Notes: generated by a model from the sequence alone, not told the origin. Shown: positions 18,731 through 29,440, numbered from the stretch's first letter. The stretch: 64,000 bases of DNA from Nitrosomonas sp. (GCA_016710135.1 JADJLM010000001.1:248001-312000), one strand, 5' to 3'. Translations and numbers: made by a program.

Positions 18731-21700
18731 TCGCTCATAGCTTAAGATTGGAGCTAGCCACTTCTCGGTTTCGCTGAGTGACCAGCTTTTTCGTTTCGCA
18801 TAGTCTTCTACTTGATCTTTGCCTATTTTTCCAACGGCGAAATAGTCCGATTCGGGATGAGCAAAATAAAAACCTGAAACAGCTGCAGTTGGCACCATTG
18901 CAAAAGATTCTGTAATAATAATACCAGCCCGCTTTTCCGCTTCAAGTAAGTTGAATAACGGTCCTTTCTCCGTGTGATCAGGGCAGGCGGGATAACCGGG
19001 CGCAGGTCGAATTCCTTGATAAGCCTCATCAATGAGTTGCTCATTACCGAGTGATTCATCTTTTGCATACCCCCAAAATTCTCGACGAACTCGAGCATGC
19101 ATATGCTCAGCAAATGCTTCAGCTAAGCGGTCTGCCAGTGCTTTGAGCATAATAGCACTGTAATCATCATGTGCTGCTTCAAACGCTTTAACACGCTCAT
19201 CAATACCGAAACCAGCACTTACAGCAAATAAGCCAATTGTGTCGATAATACCGGTTTCTTTGGGGGCAATAAAATCGGCTAATGCTAAATTGGGTCGGCC
19301 TGCCGGTTTGATTGTTTGCTGACGCAGTGTATGGTATGTCATGAGTACTTTACTGCGTGATCGATCTGCATAAATTTCGATATCATCAAAATTGACACAA
19401 TTGGCAGGAAATAAACCAATAACTGCATTAGCAGCTAACCATTTTTGATCTGCAATTTTTTTCAGCATGGTTTGTGCATCGCGGTACAAATTTCTAGCAG
19501 CCTCACCTACAATTTCATCATCGAGGATGGCGGGATAACGACCTGATAATTCCCAGGCTTGAAAAAAAGGTGTCCAATCGATATAGGGAACCAATGATTC
19601 AAGTGGGTAGTGATTCAAGGTTCTAATACCGATAAAACTTGGACTGGGTGGAACGTAGTTGTTCCAATCTGTTTTAAAAGCATTGCTGCGCGCTTCTTCG
19701 AGTGTGAGCAGTTGAGTTGGGCCTTTTTTATTCTTTTGTTGTATTCGGATTTTTTCGTGTTCCGCTTTGATTTCCGCTTTATAGGCGGCCTGCTGATCTT
19801 GGGACATTAATTGACTACAAACTCCTACTGCTCGACTGGCATCGGGTACCCAAACGGTTACTTCACTGTAATGGGGGGCGATCTTAACAGCGGTATGAAC
19901 GCGAGAGGTGGTTGCTCCTCCAATTAATAGTGGAATTTTGAAGCCTTCACGTTCCATTTCTTTGGCAACATGGGCCATTTCCTCCAGAGAGGGGGTAATG
20001 AGTCCAGATAAGCCGATGATATCAGCGTTTTCACGGCGCGCAGTCTCCAAGATCTGGGCACTGGGAACCATAACGCCCATATTAATTACTTCGTAGTTAT
20101 TGCACTGCAGTACGACCGTTACGATATTTTTCCCGATATCATGGACATCACCTTTAACGGTTGCAATAACAATTTTTCCTTTGGGGCGATTATCGCCCGA
20201 GCTTTTTTTCTCTGCTTCAATATAGGGAAGTAAATATGCAACTGCTTGTTTCATGACTCGTGCTGATTTAACAACTTGCGGTAAGAACATTTTTCCAGCA
20301 CCAAATAGGTCGCCTACCACATTCATGCCTTCCATGAGAGGACCCTCAATAACCTCGATAGGGCGTCCTTTTTTGCTAGCGATTTCTTGTCTAACGATTT
20401 CAGTATCTTCTTCGATGTAAGTGCTGATACCTTTAACCAGGGCATGTGCTAAGCGTTGACGTACTGGTTCATTACGCCAGGAAAGATCCTCAATTTGTTC
20501 TTTTTTCTGTCCCTTGAAGTTTTCTGCAAAACTTACAAGTCGTTCGGTTGCATCGGGGCGCCGATTGAGTAGCACATCTTCTACGTTATCTAATAGTTCT
20601 TTAGGGATATCTGAATAAACACCAAGCTGACCTGCATTAACAATGCCCATGGTCATTCCCGCCTGAATAGCGTGATATAGGAATGCAGTATGAATTGCTT
20701 CTCGAATAGGCTCATTTCCTCGGAATGAGAACGAAACATTGGAAACACCACCGCTAACTTTGACATAGGGTAGGAATTGCTTTATTGCGTGTGTCGCCTC
20801 TATAAAATCAAGTGCGTAATTATTATGCTCATCAATTCCGGTAGCAACCGCAAAAATATTGGGGTCGAAGATAATATCTTCAGGAGAGAATCCAACTTGA
20901 TCAACTAAGATTCGATAGCACCGGGTACAGATTTCAATTTTGCGTGCTTTAGTGTCGGCTTGCCCCTTCTCATCAAATGCCATGACGATGACAGCAGCAC
21001 CGTAACGCTTTGCTAATCGAGCGTGTTGGATAAATTCTGCCTCACCCTCTTTTAAGCTAATCGAATTGATGATCGCCTTACCCTGAACACATTTCAAGCC
21101 AGCTTCAATGACTGACCATTTGCTGGAATCAATCATTATGGGTACACGGCTGATATCTGGTTCGGCTGCAACCAAGTTGAGGAATGTTACCATTGCTTTT
21201 TGAGAATCGAGCATAGCTTCATCCATATTGATATCAATCACTTGAGCGCCATTCTCGACCTGATTCCGCGCTATATTGAGTGCCTCAGTGTAGTTATCAT
21301 TCAAGATGAGTCGCGCGAACGCTCTCGAGCCTGTTACGTTGGTACGCTCACCTACGTTGACAAATAATGATTCATCGCCAATATTAAGTGGTTCCAAGCC
21401 CGATAAGCGTAACTTTTTAGGAAGATCCGGTATTTTTCTGGGTGGAATATGCTTTACTGCTTGAGCGATAGCTTGAATATGCGCAGGTGTCGTACCGCAG
21501 CATCCCCCTACAATATTGACAAACCCAGATTGGGCGAATTCTTTGATCAAGCTGGCGGTATATTCTGGAGATTCGTCATAGCCCGTTTCAGATAATGGAT
21601 TAGGCAGCCCTGCATTAGGATGCGTACTCGTATAAACATTAGCCACATTGGAAAGTTCTTCCACATAGGGGCGCATTAACTCAGCTCCTAACGCGCAGTT

Positions 21701-22438
21701 GATACCCACCGACAGAGGTTGGGCATGTCGTACCGCATTCCAGAAAGCTTCAGGTGTTTGTCCAGAGAGATTACGACCCGATGCATCAGTAATGGTCACG
21801 GAGATCATGATCGGTAGTCGAATATGATGTTGCTCAAAGAATTGATCGATCGCGAATAACGCTGCTTTGGCATTTAAGGTATCAAAAATCGTTTCAACAA
21901 GCAGAATATCGACTCCGCCGTCTACTAAGCCCCGAATTGACTCCGAATAATTTTCAACTAATTGATCGAAAGTGATAGAACGAAAACCGGGGTCGTTGAC
22001 ATCAGGTGAGATCGACGCTGTTTTGGTTGTTGGTCCGATTACGCCTGCGACAAAGCGGGGATGCTCGGGGTTTTTTCGTTCAAATGCCGAAGCTTCTTCA
22101 CGCGCCAATCTTGCACCAGCAACATTAAGCTCATAAACCAACTGTTCCATATGATAATCCGCCATGGAGGGCGCGTTTGAATTGAATGTATTGGTTTCAA
22201 TGATATCAGCACCGGCCTTAAGGTATTCGCTGTGGATCGAACGAATGATGTCAGGTTGCGTTAGTGTCAATAAATCATTGTTTCCTTTTAAATCATAGGG
22301 GTAATCCGCAAAACGTGCTCCACGATAATCTGCTTCAGTTAATTTATAGTTCTGAATCATGGTTCCCATTGCCCCATCGAGCAGTAAGATACGTTGATTC
22401 AGTAAGTTTTCGAGTAATGTGGAACGATGATGAGTCAT
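18728..22438 (-). CDS. metH: Cobalamin-dependent methionine synthase MetH
   Basis: 1236 residues from ATG 22438 (MTHHRSTLLENLL); the frame continues to an ATG at 22474, but that one overlaps a TATAAT-like -10 element. Domains in order: homocysteine-binding barrel with zinc ligands in GINCALG and VGGCCGTTP, pterin (methyl-THF) barrel, cap, B12-binding domain with the His loop DVHDIGKNIV (about 750), and the C-terminal SAM-dependent reactivation domain (YFAVGKIGKDQVEDYAKRK). It transfers methyl from 5-methyl-THF, made by MetF downstream, to homocysteine made by AhcY. Full length for the family. No B12 riboswitch is seen upstream; IS remnants begin about 180 bases away. Confidence 0.96.
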   Translation of the reverse strand: MTHHRSTLLENLLNQRILLLDGAMGTMIQNYKLTEADYRGARFADYPYDLKGNNDLLTLTQPDIIRSIHSEYLKAGADIIETNTFNSNAPSMADYHMEQLVYELNVAGARLAREEASAFERKNPEHPRFVAGVIGPTTKTASISPDVNDPGFRSITFDQLVENYSESIRGLVDGGVDILLVETIFDTLNAKAALFAIDQFFEQHHIRLPIMISVTITDASGRNLSGQTPEAFWNAVRHAQPLSVGINCALGAELMRPYVEELSNVANVYTSTHPNAGLPNPLSETGYDESPEYTASLIKEFAQSGFVNIVGGCCGTTPAHIQAIAQAVKHIPPRKIPDLPKKLRLSGLEPLNIGDESLFVNVGERTNVTGSRAFARLILNDNYTEALNIARNQVENGAQVIDINMDEAMLDSQKAMVTFLNLVAAEPDISRVPIMIDSSKWSVIEAGLKCVQGKAIINSISLKEGEAEFIQHARLAKRYGAAVIVMAFDEKGQADTKARKIEICTRCYRILVDQVGFSPEDIIFDPNIFAVATGIDEHNNYALDFIEATHAIKQFLPYVKVSGGVSNVSFSFRGNEPIREAIHTAFLYHAIQAGMTMGIVNAGQLGVYSDIPKELLDNVEDVLLNRRPDATERLVSFAENFKGQKKEQIEDLSWRNEPVRQRLAHALVKGISTYIEEDTEIVRQEIASKKGRPIEVIEGPLMEGMNVVGDLFGAGKMFLPQVVKSARVMKQAVAYLLPYIEAEKKSSGDNRPKGKIVIATVKGDVHDIGKNIVTVVLQCNNYEVINMGVMVPSAQILETARRENADIIGLSGLITPSLEEMAHVAKEMEREGFKIPLLIGGATTSRVHTAVKIAPHYSEVTVWVPDASRAVGVCSQLMSQDQQAAYKAEIKAEHEKIRIQQKNKKGPTQLLTLEEARSNAFKTDWNNYVPPSPSFIGIRTLNHYPLESLVPYIDWTPFFQAWELSGRYPAILDDEIVGEAARNLYRDAQTMLKKIADQKWLAANAVIGLFPANCVNFDDIEIYADRSRSKVLMTYHTLRQQTIKPAGRPNLALADFIAPKETGIIDTIGLFAVSAGFGIDERVKAFEAAHDDYSAIMLKALADRLAEAFAEHMHARVRREFWGYAKDESLGNEQLIDEAYQGIRPAPGYPACPDHTEKGPLFNLLEAEKRAGIIITESFAMVPTAAVSGFYFAHPESDYFAVGKIGKDQVEDYAKRKSWSLSETEKWLAPILSYER

Positions 22439-22614
22439 AGCGTAGAAAATTAACAAAGCATAAGGAATCTTCATTATACCCGATGACTTAATGACTAATT
22501 GCTATTCAAGATAAGCTAAATAAGTCGTGTATTATTAAGACCCCTGCACAGCTTCCCCTGCCAGTGCAATAACCAACTAAAATAGAGGCTGTTAGAAAAC
22601 AGTTGGGGCAAAAG

Positions 22615-22705
22615 ATGCAAATGAGTTTTGGAACACTGGAATTGGCAGAACGATTGAAGCGAGATGGCGTGTTGATGAAGATTGATGCCCTGATTAAGTG
22701 GGAGG
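22615..22705 (+). pseudogene. IS5-family transposase N-terminal remnant
   Basis: ATG 22615 opens MQMSFGTLELAERLKRDGV and continues to IKWE, which resembles the start of IS5-family transposases. It is cut at 22706 by the end of another insertion sequence. Identification rests on about 30 residues. Confidence 0.55.
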
Positions 22706-23025
22706 TGTAAATAGCGGTGTAAAAATGTACCACTGAGGCGCACTAAATTTTGCGGCAATCGCGGAATAAAAGTGTACCAAGTCTTACGCCTGTAAGCTGA
22801 TGCGATGAGCAAGAAGTGAAAGGTGATGAAGGATGTATAGCCAGTGGAACAATATATAAAGATTCGACGAGCGGTGATGGTGGAAGGTAGTTAGTTGAAG
22901 CTGATTGCGTGAGATTGTGCCCAATTGTGCTCAAAGACTGTCAAGAAGATGTGCCAATACGCTGCACCGCCGGGTTACCGGCGCAAGAAGACCCCACTTC
23001 CCTAAGGTTGTTACTAGCTCACAAC
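22706..23025 (+). mobile_element. IS21-like element, left end and istA fragment
   Basis: Starts TGTAAATAGCGGTG and carries two end repeats, AAAAATGTACCA and AAAAGTGTACCA, as in IS21-family termini. From the ATG at 22833 the translation gives, with several frame breaks, MYS, then KIRRAVMVEG, then TVKKMCQYAAPPGYRRKK, which is the N-terminal pattern of IstA-type transposases. The rest of istA and all of istB are missing. Confidence 0.6.
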
Positions 23026-23425
23026 AGATCTGTACAGTTACCGAATTGATTGGATGTCAGCCCAATTAGATCTGGTTCAGATTTTTGCTGATGAACAACA
23101 CCGTCGAAACATTTGCCCAGAGCAAAGCCATCCATTGACGCGGCTTCTTCCATTGCAGACTCACCCTTGCCATGAGTTCTTCCATGTGTTCATGGCATAT
23201 CCAGTGCAGGTCCTTTGCGTGAATATAAACGTGATACGCTTTTGCGGAAAGTCACTTAATAGAATTCCTGTAAGATGGTTTTATGGCGCTCACGATACCG
23301 TTGGTCTGGGTGACATGGCTTTTGTTTTGGTATGGTCGATCATTGATTGCCAGGTATAGCTGGTAATCAGCTGTTCAACGCCCGCTCCTTCTTGCACTCT
23401 ACCCAATTTGCTAAAGCTGCAAGCA
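23024..23425 (-). mobile_element. IS481-like element, badly degraded 5'-truncated copy
   Basis: The sequence follows the left part of the IS481-like copies at 24363 and 51706 (ACAGTTACCGAATTGATTGG, then the 3' half of the transposase on the minus strand up to the equivalent of CACTACCTTGGAGTAA) but with dozens of small gaps and substitutions. That density of indels relative to its siblings looks like poor base calling as much as decay. Confidence 0.6.
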
Positions 23426-23590
23426 CTACCTTGGAGTAAAATGGTCCTGAAATATCAAAAACAACCCAGATTCCGGAGCAAGGAGTATATTTTTTTTGGT
23501 GTGAAGAAAAAGGAAGAAAAAAAAAAAAAAAAAATATCGGGTTGGGGGGGGGGGAAAGAAAAAAAAAAAAAAAAAAGAAATCCCAACCGA
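23426..23590. other. Low-complexity stretch of doubtful sequence
   Basis: Contains runs of about 18 A (23519-23536), 12 G and about 20 A (to 23579) in a window with otherwise no long homopolymers. CGGGTTGGG before the runs mirrors CCCAACCG after them. It looks like the low-quality tail of a read retained at an IS junction. No gene. Confidence 0.6.
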
Positions 23591-23594
23591 ATTT

Positions 23595-24355
23595 GTTTGG
23601 AAAGATTTGCTGATGCAGTTGGACGTCAAGATCCATTGTTGCAGCTTGCAGACGCGATACCGTGGCAGATTTGCGAAGCTTCGCGATCGACAGGCGCCGT
23701 AAGCCATCCGGTTGCTGATGGGTTATTGATCTGACCTCGTCGGCCGGTGCTTTTGTGCCTAGGTGTGCTGGGATGGAGCAGATTTTCAGTCGTGTTGGTT
23801 TGCAGGGAATCGGCACTGGAAAATGTGGTCATTTGACCGACAGTGCAAGAGAAGAACATCACATACCCGACTGACAGCAAACTGCGATCAAGATTATCAA
23901 TCGCCTCAACAGATTCCAAATCCCAGGTTTCAGCGGCGCACTTTCATTAAGCAAGTGAAATACTGCGCTTGGATATTCGCACTACCGGCATGTGAAGAAG
24001 AGCAAGGCGAAAGGCGTGAAGGCTCAACCATTGCAGGTGTTTTGATGCGGGAGTCAGGAGAAAATTGCCACAATGCTGCCTATTCGAGCACAAAGATTTC
24101 CCCTGTAGGGGGGCGACCTGAAACAAAAACAAAAAACTTCACGAACCGCAAACTGTTCGGCAAGCCAACAATGAATACGGCAGCAAGGCATCCGATAGCC
24201 AGCACAGCGAAAAGGTGATGTTGGGGGTGAAGTCAGGAACGCATCGTCTCCTGGAAGAGCATTAACCAAACGGACAATGCAGAAGGGGGGTTGAACCCTT
24301 ATCAGCCACCTGAAATCGGATTACAGGCGAATTACCTGAAAGGCCCACGGTGTCA
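23595..24355 (+). pseudogene. IS5-family transposase remnant, many frame breaks
   Basis: Pieces in different frames match the order of an IS5-family DDE transposase: DPLLQLADAIPWQI, then VQEKNITYPTDSKL, then RRTFIK, TIAGVLMRE, and NEYGSKAS. No continuous frame survives, and several intervening segments are missing. Flanked by IS481-like sequence on both sides. A relic, possibly worsened by sequencing error. Confidence 0.6.
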
Positions 24356-24362
24356 CATCAAT

Positions 24363-25535
24363 TGTACTAGCTCAGATCAGATCGTACAGTTACCGAATTG
24401 ATTGGATGTCTGTCAGATTAGATTTGGTTCAGATTTTTGCTGTTCCAAATCGTTTTCCCACTGAGCAAAGTCTCCATAGGAGTTTTTCCATTGCAGACTT
24501 TTCCCTGATGAGTTCTTTCATTATTATAATAATCGATCCAGCTGTCTAGGTCCTTTTGCAGTGACTCCAAATCGTGATATAGCTTCTTGCGGAAAGTCAC
24601 TTGATAGAATTCGGTAAGATGGTTTTATGGAATCGCTCACAGATACCGTTGGTCTGAGGTGACATGGCTTTTGTTTTGGTATGGTCGATATCATTGATTG
24701 CCAAAATAGCTGGTAATGATGCTGTTCAACCCGCCCGCAATACTCCGTACCTCTGTCCGTTAATATTCGCAACGGCGTCATTGAGGACCGGGCCGAGGGG
24801 TATCGGCTGCAGTAATTGATGTTTTGGCCGTATAGCGCATTATGCTTCAGGGTGGAGTAAGTATCAATAAAAGTTTGCTGATAAATACGACCAACACCTT
24901 TTAGATTTCCCACATAGAAGGTGTCCTGTGCGCCCAAATAACCAGGAGCATCGTTTCTATTTCACCGCTGGCAATATCATCCTGTTTCTTTTTCTCCAAC
25001 GCTGAGATTTGTGCGTCATTCAAAATGATGCCTTCACTGGCGATCTTGGTTTCCAGTGCAGCAAGGCGATCTTTGAAGTTTGCTAGCTGGTGGCGTAACC
25101 ACATCGAGCGCACACCACTACCTGGTACATCAATACCGCTTTTGCGTAATTCGTTGCTGGTTCGATCTGGCCATGTGCCGGATACTCTACTGCATAGGCT
25201 ACCACCGCCTGCTCAGTGGCTTCATCCACCCGATTCTTAAAGTTAGCAACACGACGATCCTGATTGATCAATGCTTCCAGACCGTTTGTCTCAACTAATT
25301 CCTGATAGCGATAAAATGTATCTCTCGAAACTCCCATTATCTTGCAGGCTTTGAGATATTCTGAAGTTCTTCGGCAAGATTGAGCAACCCTGCTTTATGT
25401 TTAATGATTGGATTGTTAGTATGCAACATGAGCGTTACCTCCATTTATGTTTGATTTTAAATTTCAACACCCATATCAAACTCGGTAACGCTCCCGATTT
25501 CAAGCCCTTTGTACGATTAGATCTGAACTAATACA
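24363..25535 (-). mobile_element. IS481-like element, full-length but inactive (copy 2)
   Basis: 1173 bp bounded by inverted ends TGTACTAGCTCAGATC (left) and the complement of GATCTGAACTAATACA (right). The minus-strand transposase starts at ATG 25429 (MLHTNNPIIKHKAGLLNLAE) and would have a helix-turn-helix (ISKACKIMGVSRDTFYRYQE) and a DDE core (LRILTDRGTEY ... NNERTHQG), but it is split into at least four frames, with a rearranged stretch around 24770-24860. This copy alone keeps the natural start-codon region. Confidence 0.8.
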
Positions 25536-25564
25536 GTTTATTGAACAAATCTGCTTAAATTTTT

Positions 25565-27031
25565 TTACTCGTTACAGCTTGGTGTTCGCTGTTGCGCTTC
25601 TCTAATCAAATTCTTTCCCCAAGCCTCAATATTATCAAGCATTTCGCTTGCTACCCTATTTTCTTGATAAGCACCGCGAAGTATGGCTATCGTTTCATTG
25701 TATTCAGAAATCGTTAGATTATTTGGATTCGATTTGTTAGTTAGATAGTTATAGCAATGAATTTTCCAATGCTGTAATTCTTCAGTTGAAAGTGTTTCTG
25801 GCCAATTACGGGCCCGGAAGCGGAATAATAGCTCAGGTAATCGCTTATCACTAAAGTGAAACAATTTATTATTGAGTTCAGTAGGTGAAGTACCTCGTAC
25901 CTTTTTTATCAGATTCTGATCGTTACTAGAAAAGAAGTTATCATAAAGTGCGAGTTCTACATCGGTAGCTTCTTCAAACGCTGTCCTACTATAGGCCTTC
26001 ACAATTTTTTCCATAAAATTTGTTTTATCTTCTTTGATAATTTTCCAGTATTGATCACATGCAGGTAAATCTAGTTTGATTCGCTTAATACTTGCATCAT
26101 CGAGTGCACTTTTAGGAGCGATAGCAGGGCATTTATTCATTCTTACTGCTTTGATCGGCAAACGGATGCTGTTTTCAGGTAAAGCAGTGCGAGGAGTAAA
26201 TAAGTGTGTTGAGAGTTCATCAATCGTCATATGGAGAAAGAAGCTTGGGTCATAGCGTAAGTCATATACCAAAATACTGTTGCTATTTTTGGGGTCTTGT
26301 AAAATTGACATGGCCAGCGTTGTACATCCGATTTCAGCGGGATACATACGCGAGGTATGGATGATCGGTGTATGATCTTGCAAATTAAGTAGAGGCGCCA
26401 CTTTGTATTTGTCTTTTAATTCAAAGAGCCAGTTATATAGACGTGGCTGTTGATTCCGAATCAAGCGAGCCAATTGGATGGTTGCTCTGACATCTGATAA
26501 AGCATCATGAGCAGAATCATGCACAAGGTGGTTAGATCTTGTTAAATCCTCTAGCCGGAAACTTGGGCTACCAGCTTCATTAATTGGCCAAACGATTCCA
26601 TTAGGCCTAAGTGCATACGTCATCCGGACCACATCAATGAGATCCCACCGAGAGTTACCCTGTTGCCACTCGCGTGCATAAGGATCATAGAAATTACGAT
26701 ATAACGTAAAGCGTGTTACTTCATCATCAAATCTTAACGAGTTGTAACCAACTCCACATGTATTCGGTTGAGCTAATTCTTGGTGAATCTTGGTAATAAA
26801 TTCAAATTCAATTAATCCGTGCGCGTCAGCAAACTGAGGGGTAATTCCAGTTAACAGGCAAGCTTCTGGTTGAGGCAGTCGATCTCGTGGAGGAGTACAG
26901 TAAATAACGAGTGGTTCACTTATTTCTTGTAATGATTCGTCAGTTCTGACGCCAGCAAATTGAACAGGCCGATCACATTTGGGATCTGATCCAGTTGTTT
27001 CATAATCGTGCCAATATAGCGATGTTGGCAT
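25565..27031 (-). CDS. sbcB: Exodeoxyribonuclease I
   Basis: 488 residues. 3'-5' single-strand DNA exonuclease of the DnaQ fold used in recombination and mismatch repair. Acidic residues in WHDYETTGSDP (Asp9, Glu11), later YNSLRFDDEV and HDALSDVRATI give the DEDD set; the C-terminal SH3-like and helical parts follow. ATG 27031 is four bases downstream of the metF stop. Length matches the family (about 475). Confidence 0.94.
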   Translation of the reverse strand: MPTSLYWHDYETTGSDPKCDRPVQFAGVRTDESLQEISEPLVIYCTPPRDRLPQPEACLLTGITPQFADAHGLIEFEFITKIHQELAQPNTCGVGYNSLRFDDEVTRFTLYRNFYDPYAREWQQGNSRWDLIDVVRMTYALRPNGIVWPINEAGSPSFRLEDLTRSNHLVHDSAHDALSDVRATIQLARLIRNQQPRLYNWLFELKDKYKVAPLLNLQDHTPIIHTSRMYPAEIGCTTLAMSILQDPKNSNSILVYDLRYDPSFFLHMTIDELSTHLFTPRTALPENSIRLPIKAVRMNKCPAIAPKSALDDASIKRIKLDLPACDQYWKIIKEDKTNFMEKIVKAYSRTAFEEATDVELALYDNFFSSNDQNLIKKVRGTSPTELNNKLFHFSDKRLPELLFRFRARNWPETLSTEELQHWKIHCYNYLTNKSNPNNLTISEYNETIAILRGAYQENRVASEMLDNIEAWGKNLIREAQQRTPSCNE

Positions 27032-27035
27032 TTCG

Positions 27036-27893
27036 TTAAGAAGTTGGATTTGAGAACAATCGTTGCCAGATTCTGGTTGTTAATGTTGCTGAGTTTAATG
27101 TATAGAAATGAAGCCCAGGTGCGCCAGCTTTCAGTAAGCGGTCACATAATTCAGCGACTACGTCTAATCCAAAAGCAGTGATTGAAGCAGAGTCATCGCC
27201 ATAACCTTCCAATTTTTTTCTAATCCATCGGGGAATTTCTGCGCCACAGGTATCGGAGAATCTAACTAATTGAGTGAACTTATTGATTGGCATGATACCT
27301 GGAACAACAGGGATACTTAAATCGGCAGCTTCACATTGATCAATGAAATGAAAATAAGCATCAGCATTATAGAAATATTGGGTTATAGCCGAATCTGCAC
27401 CCGCTTCTATTTTTTTGATGAAATTTTTAAAATCTTCTTGTGCTGAGCGTGATTGAGGATGACATTCTGGGTATGCCGCAACTTCTATCCTGAAGAGGTT
27501 ACCAAATTCTTGGCGAATAAATGTGACAAGTTCATTTGCGTATCGAAATTCACCTGCTTGTGCCATTCCGGATGGAAGGTCTCCGCGTAAGGCCACGAGG
27601 TGATGGATACCATTTTCTTGATATTTCTTTAATAACGCGTAAATATTTTCGCGAGTTGAGCCAATGCAAGATAAATGCGGAGCGACAGTACGGCCTTCTG
27701 CCTGGATTTCAAGAACAGTTTCGATAGTGCGATCGCGAGTTGATCCACCAGCACCATAGGTAACTGAGAAAAATTTAGGATTGAATTGTGCAAGTTGTGA
27801 ACGCGCTACACGAAGTTTCTCAATGCCTTCAAGTGTTTGGGGAGGGAATAATTCAAAACTAAACGTAGCAGGGAATTTTTTTTGTGATTGCAT
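27036..27893 (-). CDS. metF: 5,10-methylenetetrahydrofolate reductase
   Basis: 285 residues from ATG 27893 (MQSQKKFPATFSFELFPPQT); an ATG at 27938 extends the frame by 15 residues, but the shorter form matches the family start and has AGGCAAG just upstream. FAD-dependent TIM barrel with SVTYGAGGSTRDRT, HLVALRGD and a pterin-binding C-terminal half. It makes the 5-methyl-THF used by MetH. Part of the minus-strand run metK-ahcY-metF-sbcB. Confidence 0.94.
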   Translation of the reverse strand: MQSQKKFPATFSFELFPPQTLEGIEKLRVARSQLAQFNPKFFSVTYGAGGSTRDRTIETVLEIQAEGRTVAPHLSCIGSTRENIYALLKKYQENGIHHLVALRGDLPSGMAQAGEFRYANELVTFIRQEFGNLFRIEVAAYPECHPQSRSAQEDFKNFIKKIEAGADSAITQYFYNADAYFHFIDQCEAADLSIPVVPGIMPINKFTQLVRFSDTCGAEIPRWIRKKLEGYGDDSASITAFGLDVVAELCDRLLKAGAPGLHFYTLNSATLTTRIWQRLFSNPTS

Positions 27894-27992
27894 CTTGCCT
27901 AACGATGATTTCGGTAAGACTCCTAAAAAAGGAGTCATTTATGAAAATGTATAAAGGGCCAGCGCTGACCCTTTAGTACGATCTAAAGAAAA

Positions 27993-29420
27993 CTAATAGC
28001 GATAGTTTTCAGGTTTATAAGGACCCGTTTTACTCAAATTCAAGTAATTAGATTGCTCATCGGTCAATTCAGTTAATGTCGCGCCCAATTTAGACAAATG
28101 TAGTCGAGCTACTTTCTCGTCTAAATGTTTAGGTAAAACATAAACTTTATGTTGGTAGTTACTACCATTTTGCCAAAGCTCCATTTGGGCTAATACTTGG
28201 TTGGTGAAAGAACTAGACATTACAAATGAGGGATGTCCAGTAGCACAGCCAAGATTGACAAGCCTACCTTGAGCTAGCACGATAATTCTACGTCCGGTAG
28301 GAAAAATTACATGATCGACTTGAGGTTTAATATTTTCCCATGGATATTGGTGTACTGAAGCAATATCAATTTCTGAATCAAAATGACCAATGTTGCAGAC
28401 AATTGCCTGATTTTTCATCTTGATCATGTGATCATGACCAATGACCCGAATATTGCCAGTTGCGGTTACAAAAATATCAGCTTTATCGCATGCGTCATCC
28501 ATCGTTACAACGCGATATCCTTCCATGGAAGCTTGTAGCGCACAGATTGGATCGATTTCCGTAATCCATACTGTCGCACCAAGGCCACGTAATGATTGAG
28601 CACAACCTTTTCCTACATCACCATATCCACATACGACAGCAATTTTTCCTGCAATCATTACATCGGTTGCACGTTTAATTCCATCTACAAGAGACTCTCT
28701 ACAGCCATATAAATTATCAAATTTTGATTTAGTTACAGAGTCATTAACGTTGAAAGCAGGGAAGGGGAGCTCATTTCTTTTCTGCATTTCGTATAAACGA
28801 TGTACACCGGTTGTGGTTTCCTCGGTAACGCCATGAATTTTAGTCAAGCGAGTCGAGTACCAATTGGGATACTGAGTAAGTTTACTTTTAATTGCTGAAT
28901 AAAGTGCTTGCTCTTCTTCATTGGTGGGATTACTGAGTATCGAAGCATCCTTTTCAGCCTTGCTGCCAAGAATAAGGAGCAATGTCGCATCACCCCCATC
29001 GTCTAAGATCATATTTGCATGCATATTATTGGGCCATTCAAAAATACAATGCGCGTAGTCCCAGTAATCGCTGAGCGTCTCTCCTTTGTAGGCAAACACA
29101 GGAATATTATTTGCTGCAATAGCTGCTGCAGCATGGTCTTGGGTAGAAAAAATATTGCAGGAAGCCCAGCGAACCTCAGCGCCAAGTTCAACCAAGGTCT
29201 CAATTAATACAGCCGTTTGAATTGTCATATGCAGCGAGCCTGCAATACGTGCCCCTGCTAAAGGTTTTTTGTTTGCAAATTCTTCACGCACTGCCATTAA
29301 GCCAGGCATCTCAGTTTCAGCAATTGCGATCTCTTTCCTGCCCCATTCGGTCAATGAAGCATCGGCTATTTTGTAATCATTAGAATTACTCAGATTGGAA
29401 GGGTTAGTCACTACGTTCAT
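27993..29420 (-). CDS. ahcY: S-adenosylhomocysteine hydrolase
   Basis: 475 residues. Splits S-adenosylhomocysteine into adenosine and homocysteine using bound NAD. Rossmann motif GYGDVGKGCAQSL, substrate segment SLHMTIQTAVLIETL, and the C-terminal SKTGPYKPENYRY tail that reaches into the partner subunit. ATG 29420 has a strong ribosome site (TAGGAGACTTAACT). Expression is under the SAH riboswitch directly upstream. Confidence 0.97.
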   Translation of the reverse strand: MNVVTNPSNLSNSNDYKIADASLTEWGRKEIAIAETEMPGLMAVREEFANKKPLAGARIAGSLHMTIQTAVLIETLVELGAEVRWASCNIFSTQDHAAAAIAANNIPVFAYKGETLSDYWDYAHCIFEWPNNMHANMILDDGGDATLLLILGSKAEKDASILSNPTNEEEQALYSAIKSKLTQYPNWYSTRLTKIHGVTEETTTGVHRLYEMQKRNELPFPAFNVNDSVTKSKFDNLYGCRESLVDGIKRATDVMIAGKIAVVCGYGDVGKGCAQSLRGLGATVWITEIDPICALQASMEGYRVVTMDDACDKADIFVTATGNIRVIGHDHMIKMKNQAIVCNIGHFDSEIDIASVHQYPWENIKPQVDHVIFPTGRRIIVLAQGRLVNLGCATGHPSFVMSSSFTNQVLAQMELWQNGSNYQHKVYVLPKHLDEKVARLHLSKLGATLTELTDEQSNYLNLSKTGPYKPENYRY

Positions 29421-29440
29421 AGTTAAGTCTCCTAAAGAAT

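Noticed and set aside
22439..22614. Cobalamin riboswitch upstream of metH
   Set aside because: Looked for because MetH needs B12, but no B12-box-like sequence is visible in the 175 bases before the IS remnants.
23408..24218. Frames of 108 and 151 codons in the IS region
   Set aside because: They run through homopolymer tracts and through the wrong frame of an IS5-family remnant; not real genes.
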